A stretch of 64,000 bases of DNA from Pelobates cultripes (lineage: Eukaryota > Chordata > Amphibia > Anura > Pelobatidae): positions 300,017,561 to 300,081,560 of the forward strand of contig OW240916.1 of NCBI GenBank assembly GCA_933207985.1, written 5' to 3'. The notes under the pieces are model-generated. The model saw nothing but the letters and a program-made list of their open reading frames with translations. It was not told where the DNA came from and did not search any database. The translations under genes were made by a program, and so were the position numbers. Positions within the stretch are counted from its first letter, which is position 1, and each line of letters begins with the position of its first letter. Shown one piece after another: positions 12,341 to 25,108 of the stretch.

Positions 12341-12500
12341 TATTCCTGGCTAATCATGGCAGCATCACTTATGGGTAGCTCCTCCCTTAGTAGTCACAGG
12401 ACAGGAATTAATTAGATTAATTAATCAGACTGATAGGTATAAAGAGTCCCTCCTCCCCTTACACCTCATTCCATCATTTTACCCCAACCCCTCTTCTCAG

Positions 12501-12902
12501 GAAGAGGTTAGATGGCAACGTTTGGATGTCATGAGCTGCTTGTCTGCGTATCTTAGACGTTCTGAGTCTTTCCGTAAGACAGACCAACTCTTCATTTTGC
12601 CGTTAGGAGCTAGGAGAGGTGAGGCGGCCTCTTTGTCTACGTTGAAACGTTGGATTTCTCTGATAATTAAGAAGGCGTATGTCTCTAAAGGTCTATCACC
12701 TCCACAGGTGATAAAAACTCATTCTACTAGAGCATTATCAACTTCTTGGGCTAACTGGGCAGAGGTTCCATACGATGATATTTGCAGAGCAGCCACTTGG
12801 TCTTCTCCGATGACGTATATGAAGCACTACAAACTTGATGTGGAGTCTCGTTCCACCGCCTTTGGGAAGAGTGTCCTCTCTACGGTCTCTTTATCCAGTT
12901 GA
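12501..12902 (+). pseudogene. C-terminal part of DIRS tyrosine recombinase
   Basis: The open frame runs into this stretch without a true start: the TTG at 12522 is an internal Leu codon, and the frame reads EEVRWQRLDVM upstream. Motifs of the tyrosine recombinase catalytic domain appear in order. LFILPLGARRGEAAS carries the first Arg, THSTRALSTSWA carries the His-x-x-Arg pair, ICRAATW carries the Trp in the second His/Trp position, and YMKHYKLD carries the catalytic Tyr. The frame ends with a stop at 12900-12902, as expected near the recombinase C-terminus. In full DIRS elements this enzyme integrates the circular DNA copy. Here the N-terminal half is lost. The bases just before 12501 (CCCCTCTTCTCAG) look like a splice acceptor, so the join may reflect either a deletion or a spliced template. 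Confidence 0.8.
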
Positions 12903-12988
12903 TATTAAACTTTCTTTGCTGCATGTGTTCGGCTTGGTGTGATTTTTACGTTATTATTTCCCACCCTAGATTTGTGAAGCTTGGGTAT

Positions 12989-13087
12989 TACCCATAAGTG
13001 ATGCTGCCATGATTAGCCAGGAATAGAGAAAATTTATGACAAACTTACCGTAATTTTCTTTTCCTGGCTATTTCTCATGGCAGCATC
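12989..13087. repeat. DIRS internal complementary region
   Basis: GATTAGCCAGGAATA (13011-13025) is the inverse of the element's left extremity at 12341-12355. The following GAGAAAATTTATGAC is the inverse of its right extremity at about 13278-13292. The two ends are thus copied head to head inside the element, the hallmark of the DIRS order. Confidence 0.85.
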
Positions 13088-14360
13088 AGGGTTCCCGCCC
13101 ATTCTCTATTTCAGCTTTATAATTGGACTGAGGTGTAAGGGGAGGAGGGACTCTTTATACCTATCAGTCTGATTAATTAATCTAATTAATTCCTGTCCTG
13201 TGACTACTAAGGGAGGAGCTACCCATAAGTGATGCTGCCATGAGAAATAGCCAGGAAAAGAAAATTACGGTAAGTTTGTCATAAATTTTCTCTATTTCTT
13301 AATACATACTACTCTTAATTTCTTAATTCTAATTAAAGAGATTGACATTCATAATCAAATCTGTAGCTTTTGTAGGGCTATAAGAAGCAATTCCTACCCC
13401 CTCCTAGTAATATACTGTGTGAGATCTGACTTGTATCTGAAATATTTGTTTGCAAATCACTGCGGTTTTAATGAATATTGTAAAATGAGAACCTTCTTGA
13501 GCCATAAATTGTACAAGGACTTTAGTTATGGAACTTATTAATATATGCATCATTTCAAACTAAAATCAATATCTACAGCACAACAAGATCTGTAAAATAC
13601 TAACCGTGATGTGTGTATCAAACAAGAAATACATAAAGGCCAACATTGATATGTACATCACGCCATATGCTGACAAAATCTAATATTGACTCAAACATTC
13701 AAATACAATTTATCAGAAGCTAATAGAGATAAGCGTTTGAGGAAAGTAATTGCATCACATATTACAATGTATTTCCTATCCTACACAGAATATGAATAAT
13801 ACTAATTTTAAAGCTTTCTTATCTACTTTTTTCTAAAGAACTTCATGGAATCCCTCACCGGACCTCTGTGTTATCTACCGTTACAAAGAAAGTCCCTTGT
13901 GCCATCTGCTATTTAGCAGTCATTCTTTTATGTAACATGTCTCATATTATAATATGAACAACTAAAAGGAATGATTGATTGTTGATTCTTTGTAGAGATC
14001 TTTGCGGTTAGCCTGATGCCTGACAAATCTTCCTTTTTTTTTTAGAATACTGAGCTATGAGATATCTAGTTTCTTTTGAAAAGAATAATATTATATTTTT
14101 AAAGATGTCTGACACTCTTTACTGTGATGTTTTGTACAAATCAGTAAATTATACCTGAATAACGAAGTACTCACTTTATTAATACATATATAACAGGATC
14201 TTCATATTGCTGCCTTGTTACACAGGGTTTCTGAAGCCGCCATTTCAAATCCCTCGAACATTCCACCAACTGCCAACAGGAACAGGAAATAAAGAACCAA
14301 AAGAAAGGAAGTGCATCATCCACAGCCAACAACATCCCAACAGCCCATACATCACAATAC

Positions 14361-14800
14361 TGTCAGGGTTTCTTTACTGTTTTAAACAGCAACCTTCCTT
14401 TTTCAGTGTCTGAGTTTTCAGCTGAGATTAACGATCAGCTCCTTCGGTATGTTGCCACGGTTACTCACCTGAGAATAGTACTTAAGCAGCAAATCCCAGT
14501 ACCTCCTTGCCCTTGCGTGGTTTCCTGTTCCCCAGAAGTCTCCTTGTTCCTGTGTTTCCTGTTTGTTCCTGGTTCCTGACTCTGGCCTTGTTCCTGATTT
14601 CGCTGCTCTCCGTTCTCCTGATCCTGGCTCGTCTGACTACCCGCTCTGGTGACTGACCCCTGCTTGCCTCCTGTACTTTGATTTTGGTTATTTCTTTGTT
14701 ATTTACTAATTAAGGTGTTTTTGCATCTAGTTCTGTCTGGTTCCTGGTCCTTAACAAATACATACACTCATACACTCACACGCTCATACATAGCCTAACA
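14361..14800. mobile_element. Probable solo LTR, Gypsy-like
   Basis: It starts TGTCAGG and ends CCTAACA, so the ends are near-inverse TG...CA. The interior is pyrimidine-rich with repeated CCTGTTTGTTCCTGGTTCCTGA phrases typical of frog Gypsy-class LTRs (recollection). No gag, pol or second LTR is adjacent. A short target duplication directly at the ends was not found. Instead the 12-mer CCATACATCACA occurs on both flanks (14345-14356 and 14803-14814), which is long for an LTR insertion. The element class is therefore tentative. Confidence 0.5.
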
Positions 14801-14814
14801 GTCCATACATCACA

Positions 14815-17800
14815 TTTATGGGCAAACAAAATTTTATTCACACAAAAAAATAAATGTTGTCTTTTAGACCCTCCATTTTTTATCAATAACATCTGTAGCT
14901 CATATTTGTTGGTGTAAGTAATGTTTTCCATTTACCTATAAAGATTCTTGGAGAAAGTAGAATTTGAATAGTACTGCTAAAAATATTAATTATTTAACAG
15001 TGCTGCTGTGAAAATGACCTAAATTTGAACAAAATACACAAACAGGAAACAGCACAAACAGAAAATATTCTGCTATGAAAGAGTATATTTTCCCTCTGTA
15101 CGTAGCCCTATTTGTGTATTTTTCTATGAACTAAGATCCTTCCAACAGCACAACGATTAAATAATATATATTACGGATAGCAGTTCCCAATATCTGCTTT
15201 TTCTATGTATATTTTGATCTCTGATTAAGCTATTTGGCTGAAGTACTTAAACTCTTTGCAAAACAGGTGTCCAAGTTTCCTGAAATGTGTATCGGTTTTG
15301 GATATAAAGTAATGCTTTCAGAGTCATATTTATTTCCTACGTCAACAATAATTTTGGACCAACAGTTATTATGACTTTGATATTACAGTGGGTTTAATAC
15401 AGTATGCAGTATGCAGTGTTGGCCTATATTTTTAATAAATCGACAAATTATAGTTTTAGGTAGCTTTAAATGATATTGGACATTGTGAATTCTGTGTGTA
15501 CATATCTATATTTATGCATTTTGTATAACAAGTATTGGGCACCAATAGTGCAAACTATTTGGAGGAGCTTTGACCTTAACTACTGTTGTACACTAAAAGC
15601 AAAAGGGCAGATTCACATAGTCTAGAATTGGCTTAATATTCATCACTGATTCATGATTGGCAATAATCAGAAACAAAATGATACATCCATATGTTCTATG
15701 TTAAGAAATATTTTGAGTATAGCTGTTTATGCACAAATCATTTGTACTATGTCTAAAACAAAAACCACAAAATGAATGAGCAAGTTTTATGTAAGTTTGG
15801 GTAGAAGGACAAGTAATTTGATATTCATGGGTATAAGAACCTAAAGTACAATTGATTCTAAATGATGCAAAATTCAAACTGTGTCTTTGTATACTTGGTT
15901 GAAGACGTTGAAGATCTTAAAATGTTTCTAATATACTTGTCACTATGTGAGTGTGCATGTGTCTTTGAACCTTGAGCGAGGCTGTTTTTTTTTGTTTGTT
16001 TTTTTTAGATATTCTGATATATTAATCAGTGCATAACAGTACATGTCCTCTGGTCTTCTCACATCAGACAAGCAGAAAATTATTGATATGTTTCATAAAT
16101 TTATGAGACTGTTGTGTTTGTTGCTTTTTTTTTCAAACTAAGGTAAACAACAGATGGATTGGAAGGAGAAAATAAACCAAAATGGAAAATAGATGGGGGT
16201 TGAATTGAAATTGGATGAATGAAAAAAACATTGGAATAAACAATGGTTATCATATTTTAACAAATTCCCAAATTTTCTGTAGATAGCCATGATATTTCTG
16301 TGATGATAAAATCTATATTACAGCACATGCTTATAATGTTTTTAAAATATTTATGCAAAACTCAATGTTTTCAATTAGTTCTTTTTTTAAGTAAAATGTT
16401 TTAGGTAATTTCTGTTGTAGGGATACGGACATGCTATATGAACACAAAAACGATTTCCATTAAGCCAAGGTGCTACATTTAAACAGAAAAGATTCTGTCA
16501 ATATTAAAATGAACACACTTTGTTTCTTGGCTCACAGAGGCTGAAGAATGTGAGTGTATCCAAGAAAATGACAGCGTGGGACCCAACAAATTGTTCCATG
16601 AAACAGAATATGATTTAATTATTAAAACAGTTTGGCAAATTTAATTGTTTGAAAAATTGGATTTAAACATGTGGTTTAATAAATAAAATAAAATAAAAAA
16701 ATAAAAAAAGCTTTCAATACTTAACTTATAGTCAGTAACAAAACTAACTTATATTGATTGAATATATGTATTGCAAAACACACCAAAGATTATAACAATA
16801 ACCTAGAAGTTGGACAGTAGAGACAGCAGATGGCTAACATGGTCATGGGATAGACCGAAGACAAAAATGCAAAGAATCACATGCTTTGCTGACCTCATGT
16901 TTTCTTTCTACAAGATAAAATACTTTCAGACTACAATTACAGATTATATGCTCGGCATTTTATACGCATAATTTATATCAATTCTCAGAATATTATTCAA
17001 TTGTTAAATTGTAGAACTTCTAGTTGTAATTTTTATTTTTATTATGTTTTTATCAAAAGACATGACATTATAGCACACACACACACACACACACTTACAC
17101 TTTTTACTATGAACAATATATTCTCTCATTTTCTGTTATGTACAGGAGAACTACTCATAGATGTATATAATATCTACTATACTTTAAATGTGTTACATAT
17201 CTGTATATTATATGTCAACATAAAAAATACTCTTCTTTTTCTGGTCATCCTTTGCGACTTGGTATGCTTGACTATCCATGCCATATAATTCCTTTCTATT
17301 CCCTTAATGGAAGTTGACATGAACTGACAGCTTCAGAAAAAGGAGTTTAAAAGGATGAGAAGTTCAAGATAGGTGAATGAATAATTGTGTAACATTTGCA
17401 ACAAAGGGCACAAGAATGCAAAAGCAAAAATCCCAAACGTAATAACTTGGAATTATTTTGCTCTGTGTAATGTTCTGTTTATAAAAGTAAATTTAATGCG
17501 AAAAACATTTAAAACATGACATATCCGATTTCATGTGAATAAACCATGCTTTTGAAGGCAAAATTAAATGTCCTATGTCTTTGTATTCACCTCTCAGTTG
17601 TTAAATGAAAATAATAGGTTTTGTTTCATATCTCTTTTGTGTACTATAACATTTTAATGAATATAAAAACCCTGTCAAACATATACCTTTTTTTCAGTAC
17701 TGCACATGGTTTATTACTTAAAAATAAATAACATTTCAGAGAAAATAATTATACAGGACCTGTTTACCTTTTACCAGTGAGAGGTTTGTTTCACATTGGG

Positions 17801-18820
17801 ACAATTTTATAAATAGAATTTAATGCTAGACATATTTTGAGTTTATGTCTTAAATATTTAATAATTACACTGTCTACTCCTGCAAAATAGTGTGTATGAA
17901 AATGATGATAACCATATATTCAGTCCTTTTGAAAATGAATCAATGATCCTTATGGGTTTTATAGCCATTAATTTATTAATTTGATGCATTAATATTAAAA
18001 TGTGTATATATGCAATACTCTGAATCAAACATATATTTGTGCTTTCATAAGATTCCATCAAATCCCACATTTTCTCAAGTCTGAATATACTAAAATGTTT
18101 ATTTTGCAGATCTTATGTGTCGCACAGATGGAAGAATTTGGAAGCATACAAACCAATCTGGAACCTCTATAGTTTCGTTATAATACGTAGGCCATTTTTG
18201 GGTGCTAAAAATTAGTAACACTTTTGGAGAACAAAATAGGCATAAATGTAATTTCTGTAGATTGTGTGTTTTATTATTGTAATAGACTTTAGACAGTGAG
18301 GCTCATGGATATTTATGATACATTATTTTATTCATTAAGTACATACTTTAAAATTGATATAATGACAAAAATGTCATGTAGTGTAGGAACAGCATTGTTG
18401 AAATAGTGCTAGGTGGCCTTATATCTTGTTAAAACAAATTAGGAGTCAGTGATGGTTAATCAGGCACTCCAAATGTTTCTGAAATATCTTTCACTTGATG
18501 CTCGGACAGTCGCAAGGTTGGCCAAGAATCATTGGATACATACTTCAGAGACACGTGGGGTGCTAAAGTCACCAGTCAAAGATAAAGCTTGTTAAAAATG
18601 CCCAAGACACAGACATAGCCAGTCTTATCATTAATATTAATGCCATTAATTTTGAAGTTTGCTATGTTCTGGTTTTATTGACTTCTTTTTAGTTCACCTT
18701 AAAGGGATTGTTTAAGCCCAAATCTTAATGACATAATTTGGGGGCAAAGATGGTGCCTGACAACTTTTACTAATTGAAATCTTGTCATTTCTGAAAATCA
18801 GAAAAGTAATGATGGTCCAG
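14815..18820. other. Intron stretch, AT-rich, no features beyond simple repeats
   Basis: About 4 kb with no supported exon. The only structured piece is an (AC)n run at about 17074-17094. The short open frames lack codon bias, splice context or recognisable motifs. Confidence 0.55.
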
Positions 18821-18821
18821 T

Positions 18822-18943
18822 AACTCAAGTTAAATCCAGTGAGCAGATTTATTGGAGCAGATTCAACGCAAGGATTCGGCCCACAACAGTGCATTTGCTT
18901 TGCATCTTCTTCAATAAATATGCTTACTGGATTTAACTTGGGT
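18822..18943. repeat. Inverted repeat, 32-35-bp arms
   Basis: The segment at 18822-18856 (AACTCAAGTTAAATCCAGTG then AGCAGATTTATTGG) is the near inverse of 18910-18943, with a loop of about 53 bp. It probably belongs to a hairpin MITE whose outer borders I could not fix. The region from about 18700 to 19080 is slightly GC-richer than its flanks. Confidence 0.65.
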
Positions 18944-20127
18944 GCTTGGATTGGGGATTGGCCAACCTCAGGCCCGGTTGCACCCTGGGAATCAGGAGAG
19001 TGCGGTATCCATTTCAATAATTATATTTCTGAAAAACAGACCTGTTTAATTTTGCAGTTTCCAATAATTGAGCCTATTTGATGATGACTGCTAGCAAGCA
19101 AATTGTACTAGTGCCAGATACTGTGTATCCAAAGAATCTCTGTGAGAAGCACTGTATTCTTACAGAGAAGCATTTGATTAATGTATCACAATGATTGTTC
19201 CTCTTGTACAATGTGTCATCAACCAACAAAAGTCATCAGGATTGATCAGATTGCAGTGTTAAAATTGTTGTTTGTGAATTTAATAGTTTTTATGAGTTTT
19301 TAAATCATTAAAATAAGGAGATCAATAAAGTAAATAGGTTAAAGATCATATCAAGTAAAAAATAATACTTAAAATGTAAGTTCTGCAAAAAATGATCAAT
19401 CTAATGATCAGTTTACATTTCACACATGATCACCCATACTAAAGTATTTTCACTTCTCAGCTGATCCAGTCTTAGCCTGAGTGTCCAAAGCAAAATGCCA
19501 AAAAAGAAAAGCTTCTGGCCAAAGCCCTGTCTGTAGTATAACCTCTAAAGAGTTATTTTAAATTGCAAAACAGAATAGTATAAGTTCATACTCATTAAAA
19601 ATATTTAAATAGGAATATAATACTTTATTTTAATAAAAAAGAATATAGAAATCCATAGGTATTACACAGTAATCAAAAAAAATATAGTAGTATTATTAAC
19701 TAAACAAAAAAAAAAATTAGAGTGGTGAAGTGTTATCCATTTTGATAAAGCTTGTAAGCCAAGGACAAAAATATATTCCAATATCTTGCTCTAACTTGAG
19801 GTTGCAAATCAGAGAATTCTTCGTCTTCGTACCTCCCTACTCTTCAGATTGACATCCTTAACCAGCGGTATTTTTCCATAGTCTATCCTTTAGCGTTTTT
19901 CATTTTTTTATTTTCTTCATATTTTTTTTACTATTTGGCATGTTAATGTTAGAGTTTTCATTTGTTTTTTTCATTAAACTTAACACATTTTACGCAGTGG
20001 TGTCCTCCTTCTTTCTCTTATTCTGATAATTGATCATTATAGCAATCTGACTGGGTGTAAAGTTGCAAACAACCCTGTCTCTATTTAGGAAAGACAGTCC
20101 CTATCTTGGACTCTGATCCCTCTGTTG
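18944..20127. other. Intron stretch without recognisable features
   Basis: AT-rich with poly-A and poly-T runs. No exon, array or hairpin was supported. Confidence 0.5.
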
Positions 20128-20195
20128 CTCTATTATTATTATTATTGTTTTATTATTTATATAGCGCCATCAGGTTCTGTAGCGCTCTATTCTAC
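20128..20195. repeat. LINE/SINE-type tail with TTA repeat
   Basis: (TTA)n followed by TTTATATAGCGCCATCAGG and TCTGTAGCGCTC. The same phrase occurs inverted at about 60215-60282 and, in a variant, at 63515-63593. The combination of GCGCTATATAAAT and a trinucleotide tail is typical of the 3' ends of L2/CR1-like repeats in frogs and fish (recollection). Confidence 0.5.
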
Positions 20196-21058
20196 CCTAT
20201 TGTCCCTCTTTTCTACATGTTCCATATTGTTAGTGTGTCCGAGTGTATAACAGAGCCCCCCCCAATAATAATCCCAGTAATGTGACTTTAAACTACAATA
20301 AATATATTTAGAAATCAGTCTGTGTAAACAAGATACATTGTCCTTCTTGTAAAATGTATATCTTTGGAAAATAACTGAATTGCTCTGTATGTATATTTTG
20401 TTTGTTTTTATGTATTCACATATAGCTCTCTATTTCATTAAGTATTTTGCTGTTCGGTATTAGTGTGAATGATAATGACTGGTTAATGAACTTGGTACTG
20501 CTGACATTAATGCTGTGTAATATTTTATTGGATTTTTTTTTAAAGCACCTTCTTGCACATTTCCTTTGTTTGCTATTTCCTTACTTTGTTTCTTTAATTG
20601 TTCAGGATCTGTTTATTCAGTTGTTTGCTTTGTTGACATTGTCATTATGCTATACAGTTAGTGGTGATGTTCCATCTTCCATCTTGTAACATTTTGTTTT
20701 CTAACTGCGGCATTATTACTATCTCTCTTATATTGTTTCCTGTCAACATCTTAAATAAATTGTTAAACTTCACAAAGACACTAGAACAGCACCTGAACTT
20801 TATAAGGTAAAACAGTTTTTGAAAACATGCAAGGTTTTTAGTTAAGAAAGAGTATGTAACATTAACTGATAAGATTCTGAATATCATATGGCATGAGATA
20901 TCCATACCGGTATAGATTGGGAGAAGCGGTCTGTTTGGCAATAATTAATAATTAGATATATGACTCATAACATTTTATTTAGAATTTTGAATCCCCTTGC
21001 CTTAGAAAAGAGCCACAATGTAACTACAAAGGGCTCTGTTAGTTCCAGATCATTAATG

Positions 21059-21137
21059 TAACCGCTTAAGGACACATGACATGTGTGACATGTCATGATT
21101 CCCTTTTATTCCAGAAGTTTGATCCTTAAGGGGTTAA
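21059..21137. mobile_element. 79-bp TTAA-flanked hairpin MITE
   Basis: The ends TAACCGCTTAAGGAC and ATCCTTAAGGGGTTAA are inverse copies. Just inside the left end, CATGACATG and CATGTCATG form a second hairpin with a 5-base loop. TTAA at the right border, and GTAA at the left as a likely mutated TTAA, suggests a TTAA-target element such as piggyBac or Kolobok; this is inference. The same CCTTAAGG ends bound the large element at 48250-51747. Confidence 0.65.
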
Positions 21138-21880
21138 AGATGTGTTCTGTGTTGTTGTATGAACCTAACGCAGTTGTCATTTGCAGACAGAAATGAGGGG
21201 CCAATTAAAACTCTCTATGATGAATAGTTATTCCAAACTTTATCTATTTTCCTTTTGTGAGTTTATTCCCTAGCAAAGTTGACTGATTCTATCATGAAGA
21301 AAAGAAAAAAAATCAGAAATGGCTGCAAGGAAAACTTAAGTAAAAGTTCTGGACATTGTATGTAATTATTAGAAAAATAGATTGTGAGCATGTTTTGTCG
21401 TTAATTGTAAGTAAAAATTGAAGCTACACTGTTTGCTTTAATCTGTTTAGTCTGTGTGCCTTTAACATGTCATTGTTAGCATAGTATCTGTTGACGTTTC
21501 AGGCTATAAAACCTTCATAAATAATTAATGGTATAACCTTTACAATCTTATGAAAGGTTTCACCAAACTGTGAGATATATTCAGCTGAGATCTAAGTTGC
21601 AAACTTATATCTGAATTGACAATTTTATCATAACTGTAGTAGTCAGTCCAGTATTAATCATTGTTAGGTGCTTCTCCCTCTTTGGGACTTGATGCCAACA
21701 ACAATGTCCTTTTAAAATGGTATGAGATATTTAGGATACTGCATTTTGGTGTGAAAGAGTGTGCAGTGAATGGCAAGCTCAGATAGCAATAAGGGTGAGC
21801 GAATGGGGATGCAAGAATTAGTTATAAAGCTTTGACTGGCAGAGGCAAAAGGTAAGTTTGCAGATGCTTTAGAACCACTG

Positions 21881-22462
21881 TGTCATGTATCCATCCTCTC
21901 CATGTAAGGATTACAGTAATAATTACCTTCCTAAGAATTACAGAAGTGCTGCTCAACAGCCCTACGCCATTATGCCTGGCATTTGCAACATGTTGGTGGA
22001 CGCCAGCCGCTGCGGATCCACTCTATTGTATAGCCCCATGTCCGTACATGGTGGAGAGGACGTTGATGTATGGGTAATGTCATGCAGGAGACACACACAC
22101 ACATTTGGGGTCAAAGGCCGGGTACAGCGAATCGGATCCGCAAGAGGGTTATTTAAACTCACATGTTCCTTTAGCTCATTGCTCTATAGTGGTTTCCCTT
22201 CTCTGGTTATCTGAGAGTGTGTTCCTGATCGTATATTTCTGGTTTTTGACTTTGGCTTCATTTTGACTTCCCTGAATTATGGTATCCTTGACTTTTGGCT
22301 TTCCCTCATCGTTATGTTTCATTCTGTATCCCTGACCTCGGCAAGTATTTTGACTATTCTTGGTTACGTTAAGTCTGGCCATTCTAATGTCCGGTTAGGC
22401 GTCATCCTTAGTCCTAGGTGTGAAACTATTTCTGCGTGCTGGATCAACTAGTAATCCTGACA
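21881..22462. mobile_element. Probable second solo LTR
   Basis: It begins TGTCATG and ends CCTGACA, so it has inverse TGTCA/TGACA termini. It contains the same type of pyrimidine-rich, TGACT/CCTGA-repeated text as the LTR at 14361-14800. No internal retrotransposon genes flank it and no target duplication was found. The first 80 bp may include a nested fragment. Moderate to low confidence. Confidence 0.4.
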
Positions 22463-22490
22463 TACAGCCCCAAAGATGCATTGTCAGCCA

Positions 22491-22975
22491 TAAAGGAACA
22501 CTATAAGATCAGGAACACAAACATGTATTCTTGACCCTATAGTGTTAAACCACCAATTTGGCCCCTCTGGTCCCCACTTGCCCCCTAAATATAGCAAAAT
22601 CTTACTTTTACCCTTGTCTGCTGCTGCCCCTGATTTGTCTGTTTGGCTGACATCATCAGAAGTGATTCTCTCAGCCAATCATAATGCTTTCACATAGGAA
22701 AGCACTGGATTGGCCAAGACTGGAAAGGAGTTTGATCAGAGGCAGAGCCAGCACAAGTCAAACACAGCCCTGGCCAATTAGCATCTCTCCTTCTCACACT
22801 GTTCAGCACTGCCCCAGGAAGCACCTCTAGTAGCATTCTGAGGAGTGGCGAGTGGAGGTATCCCTAGTCTCTGAAAATATAGTGTTTACTGCAAAAAGGC
22901 CTGAAAGGAATGATTATACTCACCAGAAAAAATACAATAAGCTGTAGTTGTTCTTGTGACTATAGCGTCTCTTTA
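22491..22975. mobile_element. Hairpin MITE with TAAAGGAACACTATA ends
   Basis: The left end TAAAGGAACACTATA is nearly the inverse of the right end TATAGCGTCTCTTTA. Internal hairpins include CCAATCATAATGCTTTC against GAAAGCACTGGATTGG at about 22675-22717 and a weaker one near the left end. There is no coding potential. Ends of this type recur at 1667 and 59570, so this is one of several copies of a non-autonomous DNA transposon group. A TA or TTA target duplication is possible. Confidence 0.6.
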
Positions 22976-25108
22976 AAGTTGGAAAGGATTTTGTGAAAGG
23001 TTGGTTCTAGCCACTGGGAATTTACCTTTTGGCCACTCCTGGCTTTGGCTGGCAGAATGAGTTATATATACCAGGGTTTGAGAATCAGAGACAATTAGTT
23101 AGATAAATTTATGTTAAAGGTCTAAATGTTGATCCCAAGCTGTTGCAGAACTTCCATGATTCTTTGCAGCCTTAAGGCCACCTTCACAATAAAGATAGGG
23201 AAAAGAAAGAAACGTATTATAGAGAGTTCTAACTAATGAATACCACACAACTCAAATGAAACACAGCATCACATAAATGGCAGCACCAACATATTACAGA
23301 CAAATCATCTTCAGTCAGTTTGACAGCAATGGTTCCTGTACATGTAGTACAAGAATGTGTAATAATGAAATATAATTATTAATATATTTTTACATTATAA
23401 GATAAATTGTTTCAATGTGCAATAAAACACATAGATACAGTGGTGAAACAGTAACAAATGAAAAGGCATAACAGCTATTTTAATGTGTGACATCACAGGA
23501 TGACGTTTTGCTCACGGTAACCCAAAATAACTCCAAGACCACAGCGCACACTCGCACATTTAGACGAACTGCCATTTTAATAATGCATATTAGAAATTCC
23601 CACTTTGATGGTTCTCCTTTTATCAATTGCTGATGCGGTGAAGTCTGGAGTTGACATACTGGGAATCAAATATATATTTAGAAATATCTTTGCATCCTCT
23701 GCATATAGCATGCCAAACACTATTAAAGTATTGCTAAACAGTCATTTTCATTTTCAAGTATTACATAAAATATAGCCTGCTTTTTCACAAAGCTATGAAA
23801 AACAGACTTCAACTTGATGTATGACTTCATTTTAAAAATCAGAATGATTCATTTTCCAGGACAGGTTGTATTCTGCAACAAATGTTTTAATCAGAAGAAA
23901 AACGAGACCTCTGGCTACTCAAGTCAAGGGTCGTCAAGATGGTTTCGGCATCAGGAAGTTTCAGGGACAATTTTATAGGACAAGTAGTAACCTGCAGCAT
24001 ATAACTTAATCAGGAGAGAACAAGGAAACGTGGGTATTGAAGTCATTGACCAGCATTGCGGATCCACATGGGTCAGTGCCTCGCTGACAGTTTGACACTC
24101 TATTTCCTGTCAATGCCATTGCTATGAAGGATATCACTACTGGGCATTTTAATATGGTTTACCCTAACAATGCCTTAATACACAACAGAGTTTGTGAACA
24201 TGATAAAGCTAACATCTGCCTTCCAAATATATGACATATACTTTGGAAAATAGATTGTCCACAAATATAAAAATGTTACTAATAATAAGATATATAACAA
24301 AAATACATAACATACATAGAAATGCAGCTGTGTGGATATAAGATATATTTTTTATTTTTTTTATTTTTTCTGTCTTTGTTCTGTATGCTTTTTTGGTTCC
24401 CTAATAAAAATGCTGTCACGCACATTCGTAATGTATGATATTTGATGTGCATTTGTTTGCAGTACACGTAACGAAGGACACATTTACTCTTTTCTCTCTT
24501 ATTTGCTCTCATTAACTGCCTGGTTTGAAACATGCAAATGTGCCTTTATAGGCAGGTGATTTGTGATCTCCGCTGTTCATCCCCTTATCACACTGCATAG
24601 TCTGTACTTCTAAACCTAACACTTCTCACTGTTACACACATCTAGAATGACACATGCATTATCAGCAGACACCAGTGGAAGTGTCTTCTACTCAATCTGA
24701 AAATGTAACACAGAAGCAATAAAGAATGTTGAGCAAATATAAAAATTACACACTCAAGAATGACCGAACAATCATTGAATACAAAATGTGATATAAATTA
24801 TATTTACGCATAGATGTGTATGTTTCTAGCTGATATGTTATATGTACACTCGTATATATGGAAAAAAGGATTTAAAAAAAAAAACAGAAAATGAAAGAGA
24901 AAAAGAGTGATGATATAAAATTGTGAAGTGCTTATTATATAGAAATGATGTCAGCCCACATTGAATGGTTAAACAGAAACTGTCATTCCCAAAATAACAT
25001 TTACTCTTTTTAAAGAGCACCAAATCTCATCTATGCATTGTGCTAACAGTTTTGCATGCAAATATATATTTTGGGAGAATTTAAAAAAAAAAATTAGGTC
25101 TGTCCCAG
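22976..25108. other. Intron stretch without recognisable features
   Basis: AT-rich, no exon supported. The GC-richer patch at about 23480-23580 and the one at about 24000-24120 could be old repeat fragments, but neither shows borders. Confidence 0.45.

Larger units (their letters stand above)
12341..13292 (+). mobile_element. DIRS-type retrotransposon deletion derivative
   Basis: All diagnostic DIRS ends are present. The left terminal repeat (12341-12468) is the inverse of the right one (13130-13292), and the right copy extends about 40 bp further. An internal complementary region (about 12989-13087) consists of the inverse of the left extreme end (12989-13025) fused directly to the inverse of the right extreme end (13026-13087). 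This is the arrangement expected for replication through a circular intermediate. No flanking target duplication is seen, as expected for tyrosine-recombinase integration. Only the tail of the recombinase remains between the repeats. Gag, reverse transcriptase/RNase H and methyltransferase are missing. It could have moved only with trans-supplied proteins. Confidence 0.85.
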
